This document shows, one piece after another, positions 5,568 through 12,479 of a DNA stretch of 16,727 nt. This DNA comes from a bacterium (lineage in GTDB: Bacteria; Patescibacteriota; Minisyncoccia; Phycocordibacterales; UBA10002). Position 1 is the stretch's first letter, and each line of letters opens with the position of its first letter. The notes under the pieces were generated by a model. That model was given only the letters and a program-made list of their open reading frames with translations. It did no database searches and was not told where the DNA came from. The stretch is from contig JAUYPY010000043.1 of NCBI GenBank assembly GCA_030697445.1, positions 1-16,727 of the forward strand, written 5' to 3'. Position numbers and translations under genes: made by a program.

Positions 5568-6812
5568 ATGCATAAAAAGAAGATACTCATCCACCTTGCA
5601 TCCTCGCTTATTACTTCGCTTATCGTGCTTGGCGCGGCAGGGGCGCTGGTTTGGTGGAAGCGGGCGGAAATATTCCACTACTTCGCATCGCAATTTTTGA
5701 CAGAAACAAAATCCGAGTCCGGCGAAAACGAAGTAAAGAAAGAAACGACGCGCATCATCACGCAAGAAGCGCTTGTCGTTGATACGGTGAAAAAAGCGGA
5801 CCCTGCCGTGTTCTCCATCGTCATTTCAAAAGATGTGCCCGTTGTTGAGCAATACTTTGATAATTGGAATCCGTTCAATGACTTTTTCGGCAGCGACTTC
5901 GGCGGGTTTCAGATTCCACAATACCGACAAAAGGGCACAGAGAAGCGCGACATTGGCGGCGGCACGGGATTTCTCGTTACCAAAGAGGGCCTCGCGCTTA
6001 CGAACAAACATGTGGTAGACGACAGCACTGCCTCCTACGCCGCGCTTGCAAACAACGGCAAGAAATATGAAGTGGAAGTGGTGGCGAAAGACCCCGTGCT
6101 TGACCTCGCGGTTATTCGCCTCAAGGGCGAAACGAGCTTCCAATTCTTGACGCTCGGGAATTCCGATTCACTTGATGTCGGAGAGACAGCAATCGCCATT
6201 GGAAATGCGCTGGGAGAATTCCGAAACACCGTATCGGTCGGCGTTATTTCCGGGCTTGCGCGCTCCATTACCGCAAGCGATGCAGCCGGAAAATCCGAGA
6301 CGCTTGATGAAGTGATACAAACGGACGCCGCCATCAACCCTGGCAATTCTGGTGGTCCGCTTCTTTCGCTCTCCGGAAAAGTAATCGGAATCAATGTCGC
6401 CGTGGCGCGGGGCTCGCAAAACATCGGCTTCGCACTCCCCGTAAATCTAGCGAAAGCATCGCTTGCGTCCGTTGAAAAATACGGCAGAATCGTCCGGCCC
6501 TTTATCGGCATACGCTACACGGAAGTAACGCCGGCAATAAAAGAAAAGAACAAACTCACGGTTGATTACGGAGCGCTTGTAGTACGCGGCGCAAACCAGG
6601 ACGAGCTTGCCGTTATGCCTGGCTCATCCGCAGACAAAGCGGGCATCGTTGAATACGATATTATCCTTGAAGTGGATGGGAAAAAGATAACGGAAGAGCA
6701 CCCACTCGCCTCGCTCATCCGCAAGAAAAATGTCGGCGACTCCGTGCGCCTCAAAATCCTGCACAAAGGCGAAGAAAAAATCGTGATGCTGAAGTTGGAG
6801 GAGTTTAAGTGA
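5568..6812 (+). CDS. HtrA/DegP-like membrane-anchored serine protease with one PDZ domain
   Basis: 414 residues. The N-terminus has HKKK followed by one hydrophobic segment (about 6-30), a signal anchor placing the protease outside the membrane. A charged linker leads to a trypsin-like domain with the triad H148 (TNKHVV), D179 (LDLAVIRL) and S261 (NPGNSGGPL). A PDZ domain occupies about residues 305-410, with the typical SADKAGIVEYDIILEVDGKKI. The family degrades or chaperones misfolded extracytoplasmic proteins. The length and single PDZ fit DegS/HtrA-type proteins. The ATG at 5568 is the only sensible start and sits 6 nt after a TATACT -10 box, suggesting a leaderless mRNA. A strong hairpin terminator follows 6 nt after the stop. 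Monocistronic. Confidence 0.93.
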   Translation: MHKKKILIHLASSLITSLIVLGAAGALVWWKRAEIFHYFASQFLTETKSESGENEVKKETTRIITQEALVVDTVKKADPAVFSIVISKDVPVVEQYFDNWNPFNDFFGSDFGGFQIPQYRQKGTEKRDIGGGTGFLVTKEGLALTNKHVVDDSTASYAALANNGKKYEVEVVAKDPVLDLAVIRLKGETSFQFLTLGNSDSLDVGETAIAIGNALGEFRNTVSVGVISGLARSITASDAAGKSETLDEVIQTDAAINPGNSGGPLLSLSGKVIGINVAVARGSQNIGFALPVNLAKASLASVEKYGRIVRPFIGIRYTEVTPAIKEKNKLTVDYGALVVRGANQDELAVMPGSSADKAGIVEYDIILEVDGKKITEEHPLASLIRKKNVGDSVRLKILHKGEEKIVMLKLEEFK

Positions 6813-6818
6813 AAGAAA

Positions 6819-6848
6819 TCAAAAAACACCCGAGAGGGTGTTTTTTGA
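6819..6848. terminator. Bidirectional intrinsic terminator between htrA and doxX-like gene
   Basis: A perfect 13-bp inverted repeat (TCAAAAAACACCC, loop GAGA, complement) gives a GC core flanked by an A-tract and a T-tract, so it can end both the plus-strand htrA transcript and the minus-strand doxX transcript, whose stop is at 6868. Confidence 0.85.
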
Positions 6849-6867
6849 TGATGTATTTCAACGAGTT

Positions 6868-7335
6868 TTATTTCACTTCCGAACCGGAGCCGCTTGTGCA
6901 TGAGGAGCAGTTGCCGCAACTACACGGAAGAGTGCAACCACACACGCATTTGCCGCGTAGGAGCGAGTATTTTCCGGCACCCGCAAGCTTAAGCGCGATA
7001 GTTGAAAACAATAGCGATACCGGCGCAATAAGTGCTTGCGGAGTCGCGAGAAGTTTGTACGAGGCGACAAGCATCACAATCGCGAGAAGCCCTGCGGCAA
7101 CACGCGTGTAAACGCCCAAGAGTACGGCAACACCGCCAATGAGCTCTACAAACGACACGAGGTACGCCCAAAATGGGGAAAAACCAATCGTACCGAAAAA
7201 GCCGACAGTCCCGGCAAGGTCAGAGACCTTCATCCATCCGCTATAAATAAATATAGCGCCGACACCAATGCGGAGCACGAGAAGCCCAGCGTCCACCGTA
7301 CACCATGAACCCTTCTTACAGAGTGAGTTGAACAT
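6868..7335 (-). CDS. DoxX-family membrane protein with cysteine-rich C-terminal tail
   Basis: 155 residues. About four hydrophobic segments (roughly 17-35, 55-75, 80-97, 100-117) and the early LRIGVGAIFIYSGWMKV motif identify a DoxX/DoxD-like integral membrane protein. The family is linked to quinone or thiol redox chemistry, but the exact reaction varies. Oddity: after the last membrane segment comes a tail beginning KCVCGCTLPCSCGNCSSC, with seven cysteines in 16 residues followed by a Ser/Gly-rich end. This is not part of the usual DoxX domain and suggests metal binding or redox-active thiols. Last gene of the minus-strand run, ending 20 nt before the bidirectional terminator. Start at ATG 7335, 30 nt after the SWIB gene; no clear ribosome site. 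Confidence 0.8.
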   Translation of the reverse strand: MFNSLCKKGSWCTVDAGLLVLRIGVGAIFIYSGWMKVSDLAGTVGFFGTIGFSPFWAYLVSFVELIGGVAVLLGVYTRVAAGLLAIVMLVASYKLLATPQALIAPVSLLFSTIALKLAGAGKYSLLRGKCVCGCTLPCSCGNCSSCTSGSGSEVK

Positions 7336-7365
7336 AGTAAATACAAAATAACTAACTAATAACGA

Positions 7366-7620
7366 CTACGAAAGATGCACAGACACGAGTTTCGTCATCT
7401 CAAACATGTTGACTACGCTTTTTCCGCCGAAGACCTTCTTGAGCGCCTCATCCGCGTTGATGTTGCGTTTGTTTGATGGGTCCTGAAGATTCTTGCCCTT
7501 AATATACACCCACAACTTCTTTACCACCTCAGAGCGAGGCATCGGGCCTGCGCCGACAACTGCCGCGAGGTCTGCGCTCACATTGAGCGGCTTCATAAAT
7601 GCAGAGTTTTCTTTTGCCAT
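7366..7620 (-). CDS. SWIB/MDM2-domain protein
   Basis: 84 residues, all one SWIB domain: FMKPLNVSADLAAVVG at the start, PMPRSEVVKKLWVYIKGKNLQDP in the middle, then the NADEALKKVFGGKSVVNMFEMTKLV end. SWIB domains are best known from eukaryotic SWI/SNF complexes and MDM2; bacterial stand-alone versions occur in Chlamydiae and CPR, where they are suspected chromatin- or topoisomerase-associated factors without a settled role. Full domain length. It has its own predicted promoter (7664-7672) upstream, so it can be transcribed apart from pgsA and the tRNA, and is followed 30 nt later by the DoxX gene. Confidence 0.85.
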   Translation of the reverse strand: MAKENSAFMKPLNVSADLAAVVGAGPMPRSEVVKKLWVYIKGKNLQDPSNKRNINADEALKKVFGGKSVVNMFEMTKLVSVHLS

Positions 7621-7663
7621 ATGCGTTTTGTTACTTTGCTAATTGCTAATAAACAACCCCTCC

Positions 7664-7672
7664 AGTATAGCA
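7664..7672 (-). promoter_or_regulatory. Extended -10 promoter for SWIB (and DoxX) genes
   Basis: TGCTATACT on the minus strand is an extended -10 element (TGnTATAAT-like). It lies about 44 nt before the SWIB ATG and just downstream of the tRNA-Ser 3' end. No good -35 is seen, as is common with extended -10 promoters. Confidence 0.5.
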
Positions 7673-7694
7673 TACCGGTTGAAAAGGCGCATTT

Positions 7695-7779
7695 CGGAGG
7701 GTAAGAGATTCGAACTCTTGGTGGGTTTCCCCACACACGCTTTCCAAGCGTGCGCACTAGACCACTATGCGAACCCTCC
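7695..7779 (-). tRNA. tRNA-Ser (anticodon GGA)
   Basis: 85 nt on the minus strand without an encoded CCA. The acceptor stem GGAGGGT/ACCCTCC is perfect with discriminator G. The D stem GCAT/GTGC closes over AGTGGTCTA. The anticodon stem CACGC/GCGTG holds loop TTGGAAA (anticodon GGA, reading UCC/UCU serine). A long variable arm (TGTGGG GAAA CCCACCA) is typical of serine tRNAs, and the T arm AAGAG TTCGAAT CTCTT is canonical. The 5' end is 1 nt after the pgsA-like stop codon, so the tRNA is probably cut out of a longer transcript by RNase P. Confidence 0.95.
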
Positions 7780-7780
7780 T

Positions 7781-8419
7781 CTATATAGAACGATAAACGA
7801 ATAAAGAAAGGAGCGCAAACACAACACTTGCGTAGAGCGTATATTCTGCAGTATGCAGGAGCGGTGCAAATGGAAATACGGCATACAGGAGTACCAAACC
7901 GACTCCGATGCATTGCAAAATCATTTTAATCTTTCCAATGGTTTTCGCCGGCACAAGCTTGCCGCGATAGCGGAAAAACGAAGAGAGCACGAGCGTAATT
8001 TCAATGCCGATTATCGTCGCGGCAAGGAGCCACCCGAAATGCTCCCATACGACAACGAACGCGACGCTCCCCACAAGCAACTTGTCGGCAATTGGGTCCG
8101 CCATAATCCCCCACGCCGTAATTTGGTAGCGGGTGCGCGCGAGCGCGCCGTCCAGCGCGTCAGAAAATGCGGATAGCGCAAACAGCGTGATGGCTGCAAT
8201 ATCTTTTCCTATAAACAAAAGCCAAAGAATAACAGGGATGGAAATAAATCGGAATACCGTGAGCGCGTTTGGCGGGAACGAATATGGAATGAGCGGCAAA
8301 ATAGTAGCGCGCATCAGAAGGTCGGCGTGTGTCGGTTCGGTCAAATACTTAAAACGGCGGTCGCCGAAGCGCATGCGCCTCAGGCGTTTGCTTTGTTCTT
8401 GTGCTGGGTTTGGTTCCAT
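7781..8419 (-). CDS. CDP-alcohol phosphatidyltransferase (PgsA-like)
   Basis: 212 residues. The CDP-alcohol phosphotransferase signature is complete: D87xxD90G91xxA94R95, 8 residues, G104xxxD108xxxD112, which binds the metal and CDP moiety. Several hydrophobic segments (about 52-70, 72-86, 113-131, 133-146, 165-182, 190-208) give a polytopic membrane enzyme. The likely reaction is transfer of a phosphatidyl group from CDP-diacylglycerol to an alcohol such as glycerol-3-phosphate; the specific acceptor cannot be fixed from sequence. About the first 35 residues are a charged extension (EQSKRLRRMRFGDRRFKYL). It starts 6 nt after the TPM-domain gene and ends 1 nt before tRNA-Ser, so it lies in the lemA-TPM transcription unit. 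Confidence 0.88.
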   Translation of the reverse strand: MEPNPAQEQSKRLRRMRFGDRRFKYLTEPTHADLLMRATILPLIPYSFPPNALTVFRFISIPVILWLLFIGKDIAAITLFALSAFSDALDGALARTRYQITAWGIMADPIADKLLVGSVAFVVVWEHFGWLLAATIIGIEITLVLSSFFRYRGKLVPAKTIGKIKMILQCIGVGLVLLYAVFPFAPLLHTAEYTLYASVVFALLSLFVYRSI

Positions 8420-8425
8420 AAATAT

Positions 8426-9289
8426 TTAATATCCCCCACTTGAACCGCCGCCACCCGATGAGCCGCCGCCGAAGCCGCCGAAACCTCCACCAAATCCGCC
8501 ACCGCGTCCGCCGCCAATCCACCACGGGGGGCGCATTCCGTTGCCAACGCTCTTTGCATACGCGCGAGAAACAATAAAATCAAACAGAAGCCCGACCGGA
8601 ACAAGAACGACTACTGCTGCAATGCCGAAATATAAAAACCCAAATATAAAACCAAGAATAATTCCTCCTACACCTCCGACAATACCTCCCGCCCACCACG
8701 ATTTAGAACGCCCCAAAATACTCGCGAGCCAGAGCGGTATGAAAAAGATAAAAAAGGCAATGTCGGGAAAGTTCCAACGAATACCCTCCGACTCAGGAGC
8801 AACAGGCAGTTCGCCACCGGACACCACGCCAATAATAGTATCAACACCCGCGTTCAAACCGCCCGCAAAATCCCCGCTTGCAAACCTTGGCGCAAAATCG
8901 GTACGGATAATCGCGTTCGCTGTTGCATCGGTGAGCGAGGGCTCCAAGCCGTACCCCACTTCAATCCGCACCTTGTGTTCATCGCGTGCAACCAAAACGA
9001 GCGCGCCGTTATCTCTACCTTTTTTCCCAATTCCCCACTCTTTGAACAATTCTTCCGCAAAATTTTCTATCGTATCGCCACCAAGCGTCGGTACCGTTGC
9101 AACCACAATCTCGTTGCCGCTCGCGCGCGCGAACCCCGACAATCGTTCCTCAAGCCCCGCGCGCGCCTCTGCACCCAAAAGCCCCGCAAAATCATTCACA
9201 AACCCCGATGGCTTACCCGGACTCGCGTAGGCAAAGACAGCGATGGGCAAAAAGAACAATAAAAAGAAAAATCTAAGATTAAATTTCAT
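8426..9289 (-). CDS. TPM-domain (YgcG family) membrane protein with Gly-rich tail
   Basis: 287 residues from ATG 9289 (MKFNLRFFFLLFF). The longer frame to 9319 adds ten residues encoded inside an intergenic palindrome and was rejected. The order is an N-terminal signal or anchor (5-22), a TPM domain (about 28-160; FVNDFAGLLG, NGALVLVARDEHKVRIEVGYGLE, TDATANAIIRTDFAPRF), two or more hydrophobic segments (about 180-235), and a glycine/serine-rich tail ending GGSSGGGGSSGGY. TPM-domain proteins are membrane-bound with the domain outside the cell and are commonly paired with LemA, as here; reported roles include photosystem repair in plants, while the bacterial function is unsettled. It forms a unit with lemA upstream and pgsA downstream. 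Confidence 0.88.
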   Translation of the reverse strand: MKFNLRFFFLLFFLPIAVFAYASPGKPSGFVNDFAGLLGAEARAGLEERLSGFARASGNEIVVATVPTLGGDTIENFAEELFKEWGIGKKGRDNGALVLVARDEHKVRIEVGYGLEPSLTDATANAIIRTDFAPRFASGDFAGGLNAGVDTIIGVVSGGELPVAPESEGIRWNFPDIAFFIFFIPLWLASILGRSKSWWAGGIVGGVGGIILGFIFGFLYFGIAAVVVLVPVGLLFDFIVSRAYAKSVGNGMRPPWWIGGGRGGGFGGGFGGFGGGSSGGGGSSGGY

Positions 9290-9301
9290 ACATATATTTT
9301 C

Positions 9302-9417
9302 AGATTCGTTGAGGCGCATGTTTTGAAGAGCCTTTTGAGCGCGACGGCGCGAAAACGAGCAAATTTTCTAGCAAGAAAATTTGTGTGCTCTGAGAAACAT
9401 GCGCCGAATAAGAATCT
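9302..9417. repeat. Nested palindromic element C filling the lemA-TPM intergenic gap
   Basis: Outer arms: AGATTC (9302-9307) pairs with 9412-9417, and GGCGCATGTTT (9313-9323) pairs perfectly with 9395-9405; the intervening bases pair imperfectly. An inner hairpin, CAAATTTTCT (9360-9369) with AGAAAATTTG, has a 4-nt AGCA loop. The element takes 116 of the 133 intergenic bases. It has no open reading frame of note and no T-tract, so it is not a standard terminator. Confidence 0.65.
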
Positions 9418-9422
9418 AAAAA

Positions 9423-9977
9423 TTACAATTGAACCTCAGGGGCATTTTCCGCACCAGCCGCCGCCTCAAAATACGGCCGCTCGCTGAAGCCGAAGAATCG
9501 TGCCACTATCATACTTGGGAACCGCTTCGTCTTCAGATTGAACGCCGCAATCGCATCGTTGAAGCGTTTGCGCTCCACTGCCACGCGATTCTCTGTACCC
9601 TCCAACTGGCTCATTAAAGTATTGATATTTTCCGCAGAGCGCAGTTGCGGGTAATTCTCCATCACCGCAAGCAAGCGCCCAAAGGCACTCTCAACGCCAG
9701 ATGCTGCGCGCGCCTTTTCATCCACGCTCACTGCACCTGCGTAGCGCGTACGCGCATCCGCAAGCGCGGTGAAAATCGTCTGCTCCTGCTTCAAAATCCC
9801 TTTCACTGAACTCACGAGGTTCGGAATCAAATCAAGCCGTCGTTGGTACTGCGTCTCCACCTGCGCCCACTGCCCGTCAATCGCAACACCCCCCGACACG
9901 AGTCCATTATACGAGCTCCACACATACAACCCCCCGAGCACCACGACCGCCAACACAATTAACCATGTTTTTTTCAT
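9423..9977 (-). CDS. lemA: LemA family protein
   Basis: 184 residues. It has one N-terminal membrane segment (about 4-22, WLIVLAVVVLGGLYVW) followed by the helical LemA domain: WAQVETQYQRRLDLIPNLV, EQTIFTALADARTRYA, AFGRLLAVMENYPQLRS, NRVAVERKRFNDAIAAFN, and the ending MIVARFFGFSERPYFEA. This is full length. LemA proteins are anchored with the helical domain usually on the outside in Gram-positive topology; the function is unclear. It pairs with a TPM-domain protein as in many bacteria. A TGTTATACT extended -10 promoter lies 32 nt upstream. No clear Shine-Dalgarno. Confidence 0.93.
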   Translation of the reverse strand: MKKTWLIVLAVVVLGGLYVWSSYNGLVSGGVAIDGQWAQVETQYQRRLDLIPNLVSSVKGILKQEQTIFTALADARTRYAGAVSVDEKARAASGVESAFGRLLAVMENYPQLRSAENINTLMSQLEGTENRVAVERKRFNDAIAAFNLKTKRFPSMIVARFFGFSERPYFEAAAGAENAPEVQL

Positions 9978-10008
9978 AGTAAGTTTATTTAATTTCTTAA
10001 TACTATTT

Positions 10009-10017
10009 AGTATAACA
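10009..10017 (-). promoter_or_regulatory. Extended -10 promoter of the lemA operon
   Basis: TGTTATACT on the minus strand lies about 32 nt before the lemA ATG. The -35 region for a 17-bp spacer falls inside the arm of palindromic element B2 (AAATTT), so B2 may have replaced or supplied the upstream promoter part. Confidence 0.6.
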
Positions 10018-10021
10018 CAAA

Positions 10022-10093
10022 GCGGAAAGCAAAATTTTTATCCGCGTAGGACCCCCGTAGAGAAGGTAAAGCGGGAAAAATTTTGCTTTCCGC
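10022..10093. repeat. Palindromic element family B, copy 2 (groEL-lemA intergenic)
   Basis: Perfect 18-bp arms (GCGGAAAGCAAAATTTTT at 10022-10039, complement at 10076-10093) around 36 nt. An inner TCCGC/GCGGG pairing extends the stem after a single bulged base. The core 10043-10074 matches copy 1 at about 29 of 33 positions. It lies between the groEL stop (10115) and the lemA promoter (10009-10017), so it may also act as the groEL 3' hairpin. Confidence 0.85.
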
Positions 10094-10114
10094 GAAGTGT
10101 GAAAAATAAATCAT

Positions 10115-11770
10115 TTAGTAGTCCATCCCCCCGCCCGGCATCCCGCCACCCATTGCCGGTTTTTCTTCTTTTGGTTCATCGGCAACGGCGGCTTCGGTTG
10201 TGAGAAGCATTGCCGCCGCGGATGCGGCATTTTCAAGCCCCAAGCGCGTTACCTTCACCGGGTCCACAATTCCAGCAGCAATCATATCGGCTATCATACA
10301 GTCGGCAAGCGCGTCATAGCCCGCGTTCGGATTTTTCGCCTCGCGCACTTTTTCAACAATCACGCCAGGGTCTTTGCCTGCATTCTCCGCAATCTGGCGA
10401 AGCGGCGCTTCAAGTGCGCGGATAACAATCTTTGCGCCCGCCAAAAATTCCTTGCTTGCTTCACCCTTCACTTCCTCGCGTTTTAACCATTCGCGTGTTT
10501 TCTCCGCCGCGCGTATAAACGCGACACCGCCTCCCGCCACAATTCCCTCGTCAATCGCGGCTTTCGTAGCATTCACCGCATCCTCAATTTTCATTTTCAG
10601 ATATTTCATTTCGGTCTCGGTCGCCGCGCCGACGCGGATAACCGCTACGCCGCCCGTAAGCTTCGCAATTCGCTCGTCAAGTTTCTCTTTGTCATATTTT
10701 GACTCCGTATCATCACGCTGTTTCCGCAGTTGCGCCGCGCGCGCCTCTATAGCGTCGCGCTTCCCTTTCCCGCCGACAATAATCGTATTGTCTTTGGTCG
10801 CAATCACTTTGCGCGCGCGGCCGAGTACCTCCAGATCCGCGGTCTCCAACTTCATACCGAGTTCTTCGGAAATCACTTTCGCGCCGACGACCGTCGCAAT
10901 GTCCGCGAGCTGTTCTTTGCGGCTGTCGCCGTAGCCTGGCGCTTTCACCGCGAGCGCGTTGAACGAACCGCGTATTTTATTTAACACAAAAGTCGTGAGC
11001 GCTTCGCCGTCCACATCTTCGGCGATAATTACGAGTTCTTTCTTGCCCGTCTGAGCGAGCTTTTCCAAAAGCGGCAAAATCTCTTTAACACTGGAGATTT
11101 TTTTATCAGTAATCAAAATAGCCGGATCTTCGTACGACGCTTCCATTCGCTCTCCGTTCGTAATCATATACGGCGACACATAACCGCGGTCAAACTGCAA
11201 TCCCTCCACCACCTCGGAATCTACGCCGACCGATTGCGACTCTTCAACAGTAACCACACCGTCTTTTCCGACTTTCTTTATGGTGTTCGCAATAATCGCG
11301 CCAATCTCTTCGTTCTCGGCGGAAATGTTTGCAACTTGTTTAATCTCTTCATCGCTTTTAATCGGCTTCGCAATTTCGCGAAGCGCCTTCACTGTATGCG
11401 CGGTCGCCGCCTCAATGCCGAAGCGGATGCCCATCGCGTTTGCGCCCATCCCGATTTCGCGTACGCCTTCACTGAAAATAGATTGCGTCAACACAACCGA
11501 GGTGGTCGTGCCGTCACCGGCGACATCATTTGTTTTGCCCGCCACTTCCTTCACAATCTCCGCGCCCATATTCTCAAACTTATCTTTGAGCGTAATCTCT
11601 TTTGCAATAGACACGCCGTCGTTTGTAATTGTCGGCGCGCCGTAGCCCTTATCCAACACGACATTTCTACCGCGCGGACCAATCGTAATCTTGACCGCGT
11701 TCGCTACCGCATCTACTCCGCGCTTAATCGCGTGCCGCGCTTCTTCGTTGTATAAAATTATTTTAGACAT
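10115..11770 (-). CDS. groEL: Chaperonin GroEL
   Basis: 551 residues, full length. The N-terminus MSKIILYNEEARHAIKRGVD, TIGPRGRNVVLDKGYG, and the ATPase motif GDGTTT (85-90, with D86) are group I chaperonin marks. The apical domain segment EGLQFDRGYVSPYM, the EDVDGEALTTFVLNK stretch and KAAIDEGIVAGGGVA near residue 405 are also typical, and the C-terminus has the flexible GGM-type tail (MGGGMPGGGMDY). It refolds proteins inside a 14-mer capped by GroES and driven by ATP. It starts 9 nt after the groES stop, forming a groES-groEL operon. No Shine-Dalgarno. Followed by palindromic element B2. Confidence 0.98.
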   Translation of the reverse strand: MSKIILYNEEARHAIKRGVDAVANAVKITIGPRGRNVVLDKGYGAPTITNDGVSIAKEITLKDKFENMGAEIVKEVAGKTNDVAGDGTTTSVVLTQSIFSEGVREIGMGANAMGIRFGIEAATAHTVKALREIAKPIKSDEEIKQVANISAENEEIGAIIANTIKKVGKDGVVTVEESQSVGVDSEVVEGLQFDRGYVSPYMITNGERMEASYEDPAILITDKKISSVKEILPLLEKLAQTGKKELVIIAEDVDGEALTTFVLNKIRGSFNALAVKAPGYGDSRKEQLADIATVVGAKVISEELGMKLETADLEVLGRARKVIATKDNTIIVGGKGKRDAIEARAAQLRKQRDDTESKYDKEKLDERIAKLTGGVAVIRVGAATETEMKYLKMKIEDAVNATKAAIDEGIVAGGGVAFIRAAEKTREWLKREEVKGEASKEFLAGAKIVIRALEAPLRQIAENAGKDPGVIVEKVREAKNPNAGYDALADCMIADMIAAGIVDPVKVTRLGLENAASAAAMLLTTEAAVADEPKEEKPAMGGGMPGGGMDY

Positions 11771-11779
11771 AATTTGAAG

Positions 11780-12100
11780 TTATTTTATGACCGCTAAAAT
11801 GCTTGATTCGCCGACCATATGGTACTCAACGCCATCCACGGTAATTTCATCGCCCCACTGGAAGAGCACTTCGTCGCCTGATTTTACTTTCATCGGAATC
11901 AACTTCCCTTCTTCATATCTGCCTTCTCCCACCGCAACTACCGTGCCGCGTTTCGCGCCGCGGTCTTCTTTCACGGTCGCGGGAATGATAATGCCCGACA
12001 AGCGTTCGTTCTCCTTTTCGTTTTTCTCTACTTTAATAAGCGCCTTGTCGCCAAGCGGGAAAATTTTCGGAGCCACACTCTGTGTTTTATTTTTCGCCAT
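11780..12100 (-). CDS. groES: Co-chaperonin GroES
   Basis: 106 residues, slightly longer than the usual 95-97 because of a short N-terminal extension (AKNKTQSVAPKI) before the core KIFPLGDKALIKV. The mobile loop is ENERLSGIIIPATVKED, with Ser-Gly where Gly-Gly is common, followed by GTVVAVGEGR, KSGDEVLFQWG and a C-terminal ESSILAVIK. It caps GroEL as a heptamer. First gene of the operon. No CIRCE inverted repeat (TTAGCACTC-N9-GAGTGCTAA) is present upstream, so HrcA control of the classical type is not supported here. ATG at 12100; no obvious ribosome site. Confidence 0.96.
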   Translation of the reverse strand: MAKNKTQSVAPKIFPLGDKALIKVEKNEKENERLSGIIIPATVKEDRGAKRGTVVAVGEGRYEEGKLIPMKVKSGDEVLFQWGDEITVDGVEYHMVGESSILAVIK

Positions 12101-12134
12101 ATTTTTACAAAAGATTAAGTTGTTTCGTACTCAT

Positions 12135-12163
12135 AATATAACCCGCCCAACGCCACCGCGCAA
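12135..12163 (-). promoter_or_regulatory. Possible groES promoter
   Basis: On the minus strand TTGCGC (12163-12158) and TATATT (12140-12135) are separated by 17 nt, 34 nt before the groES ATG. The -35 match is poor, so this is tentative. Confidence 0.35.
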
Positions 12164-12164
12164 C

Positions 12165-12193
12165 TTGACAATATACTGATAGATATGTATCTT
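12165..12193 (+). promoter_or_regulatory. Promoter for secG operon
   Basis: A consensus -35 TTGACA (12165-12170), 17-bp spacer and TATCTT (12188-12193) lie about 58 nt upstream of the secG ATG. It is divergent from, and adjacent to, the putative groES promoter. Confidence 0.5.
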
Positions 12194-12251
12194 ACAAATA
12201 CCTTAGCTTGCACCCATTCCAGACCTATGCTACCCTATCCCCATTAAGACC

Positions 12252-12473
12252 ATGGCTGCGCAGATTCTTCCGTACATACAGGTTTTCCTCTCGGTCGTAC
12301 TTATCGCGGGGATATTGCTTCAGCAATCCGCCGCGGGGCTAGGGGGCGCGTTTGGCGACAATTTTGCCGCCGGCTTTCACACGCGCCGCGGAGCGGAAAA
12401 ATTCTTTTTTTACGGCACAGTCATTGTCGCTATTTTGTTTTTTCTTTCGGCAGTCGCCGGTCATTTGATTTAA
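12252..12473 (+). CDS. secG: SecG-like preprotein translocase subunit
   Basis: 73 residues with two hydrophobic segments (about 5-22 and 52-71) separated by a loop containing LLQQSAAGLGGAFG and HTRRGAEKFFFYG. The loop pattern (QxS..GLGxAFG, then TRRGAEK) is that of SecG, the small auxiliary subunit of the SecYEG channel that eases SecA-driven export. The length is normal for the family. It is followed 6 nt later by an exported solute-binding protein and then RNase J, and is probably transcribed with them from the TTGACA promoter at 12165. Confidence 0.85.
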   Translation: MAAQILPYIQVFLSVVLIAGILLQQSAAGLGGAFGDNFAAGFHTRRGAEKFFFYGTVIVAILFFLSAVAGHLI

Positions 12474-12479
12474 TTTCTT

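Noticed and set aside
2614..6812. UGA recoding (codes 4 or 25)
   Set aside because: TGA ends rpe, tktN, gap and htrA at sensible places; reading through would add unrelated residues.
9290..9319. Upstream start for the TPM-domain gene
   Set aside because: The added ten codons are within palindromic element C, while ATG 9289 begins a normal signal/anchor sequence.
12101..12251. CIRCE (HrcA operator) upstream of groES
   Set aside because: I looked for TTAGCACTC/GAGTGCTAA arms and found none.
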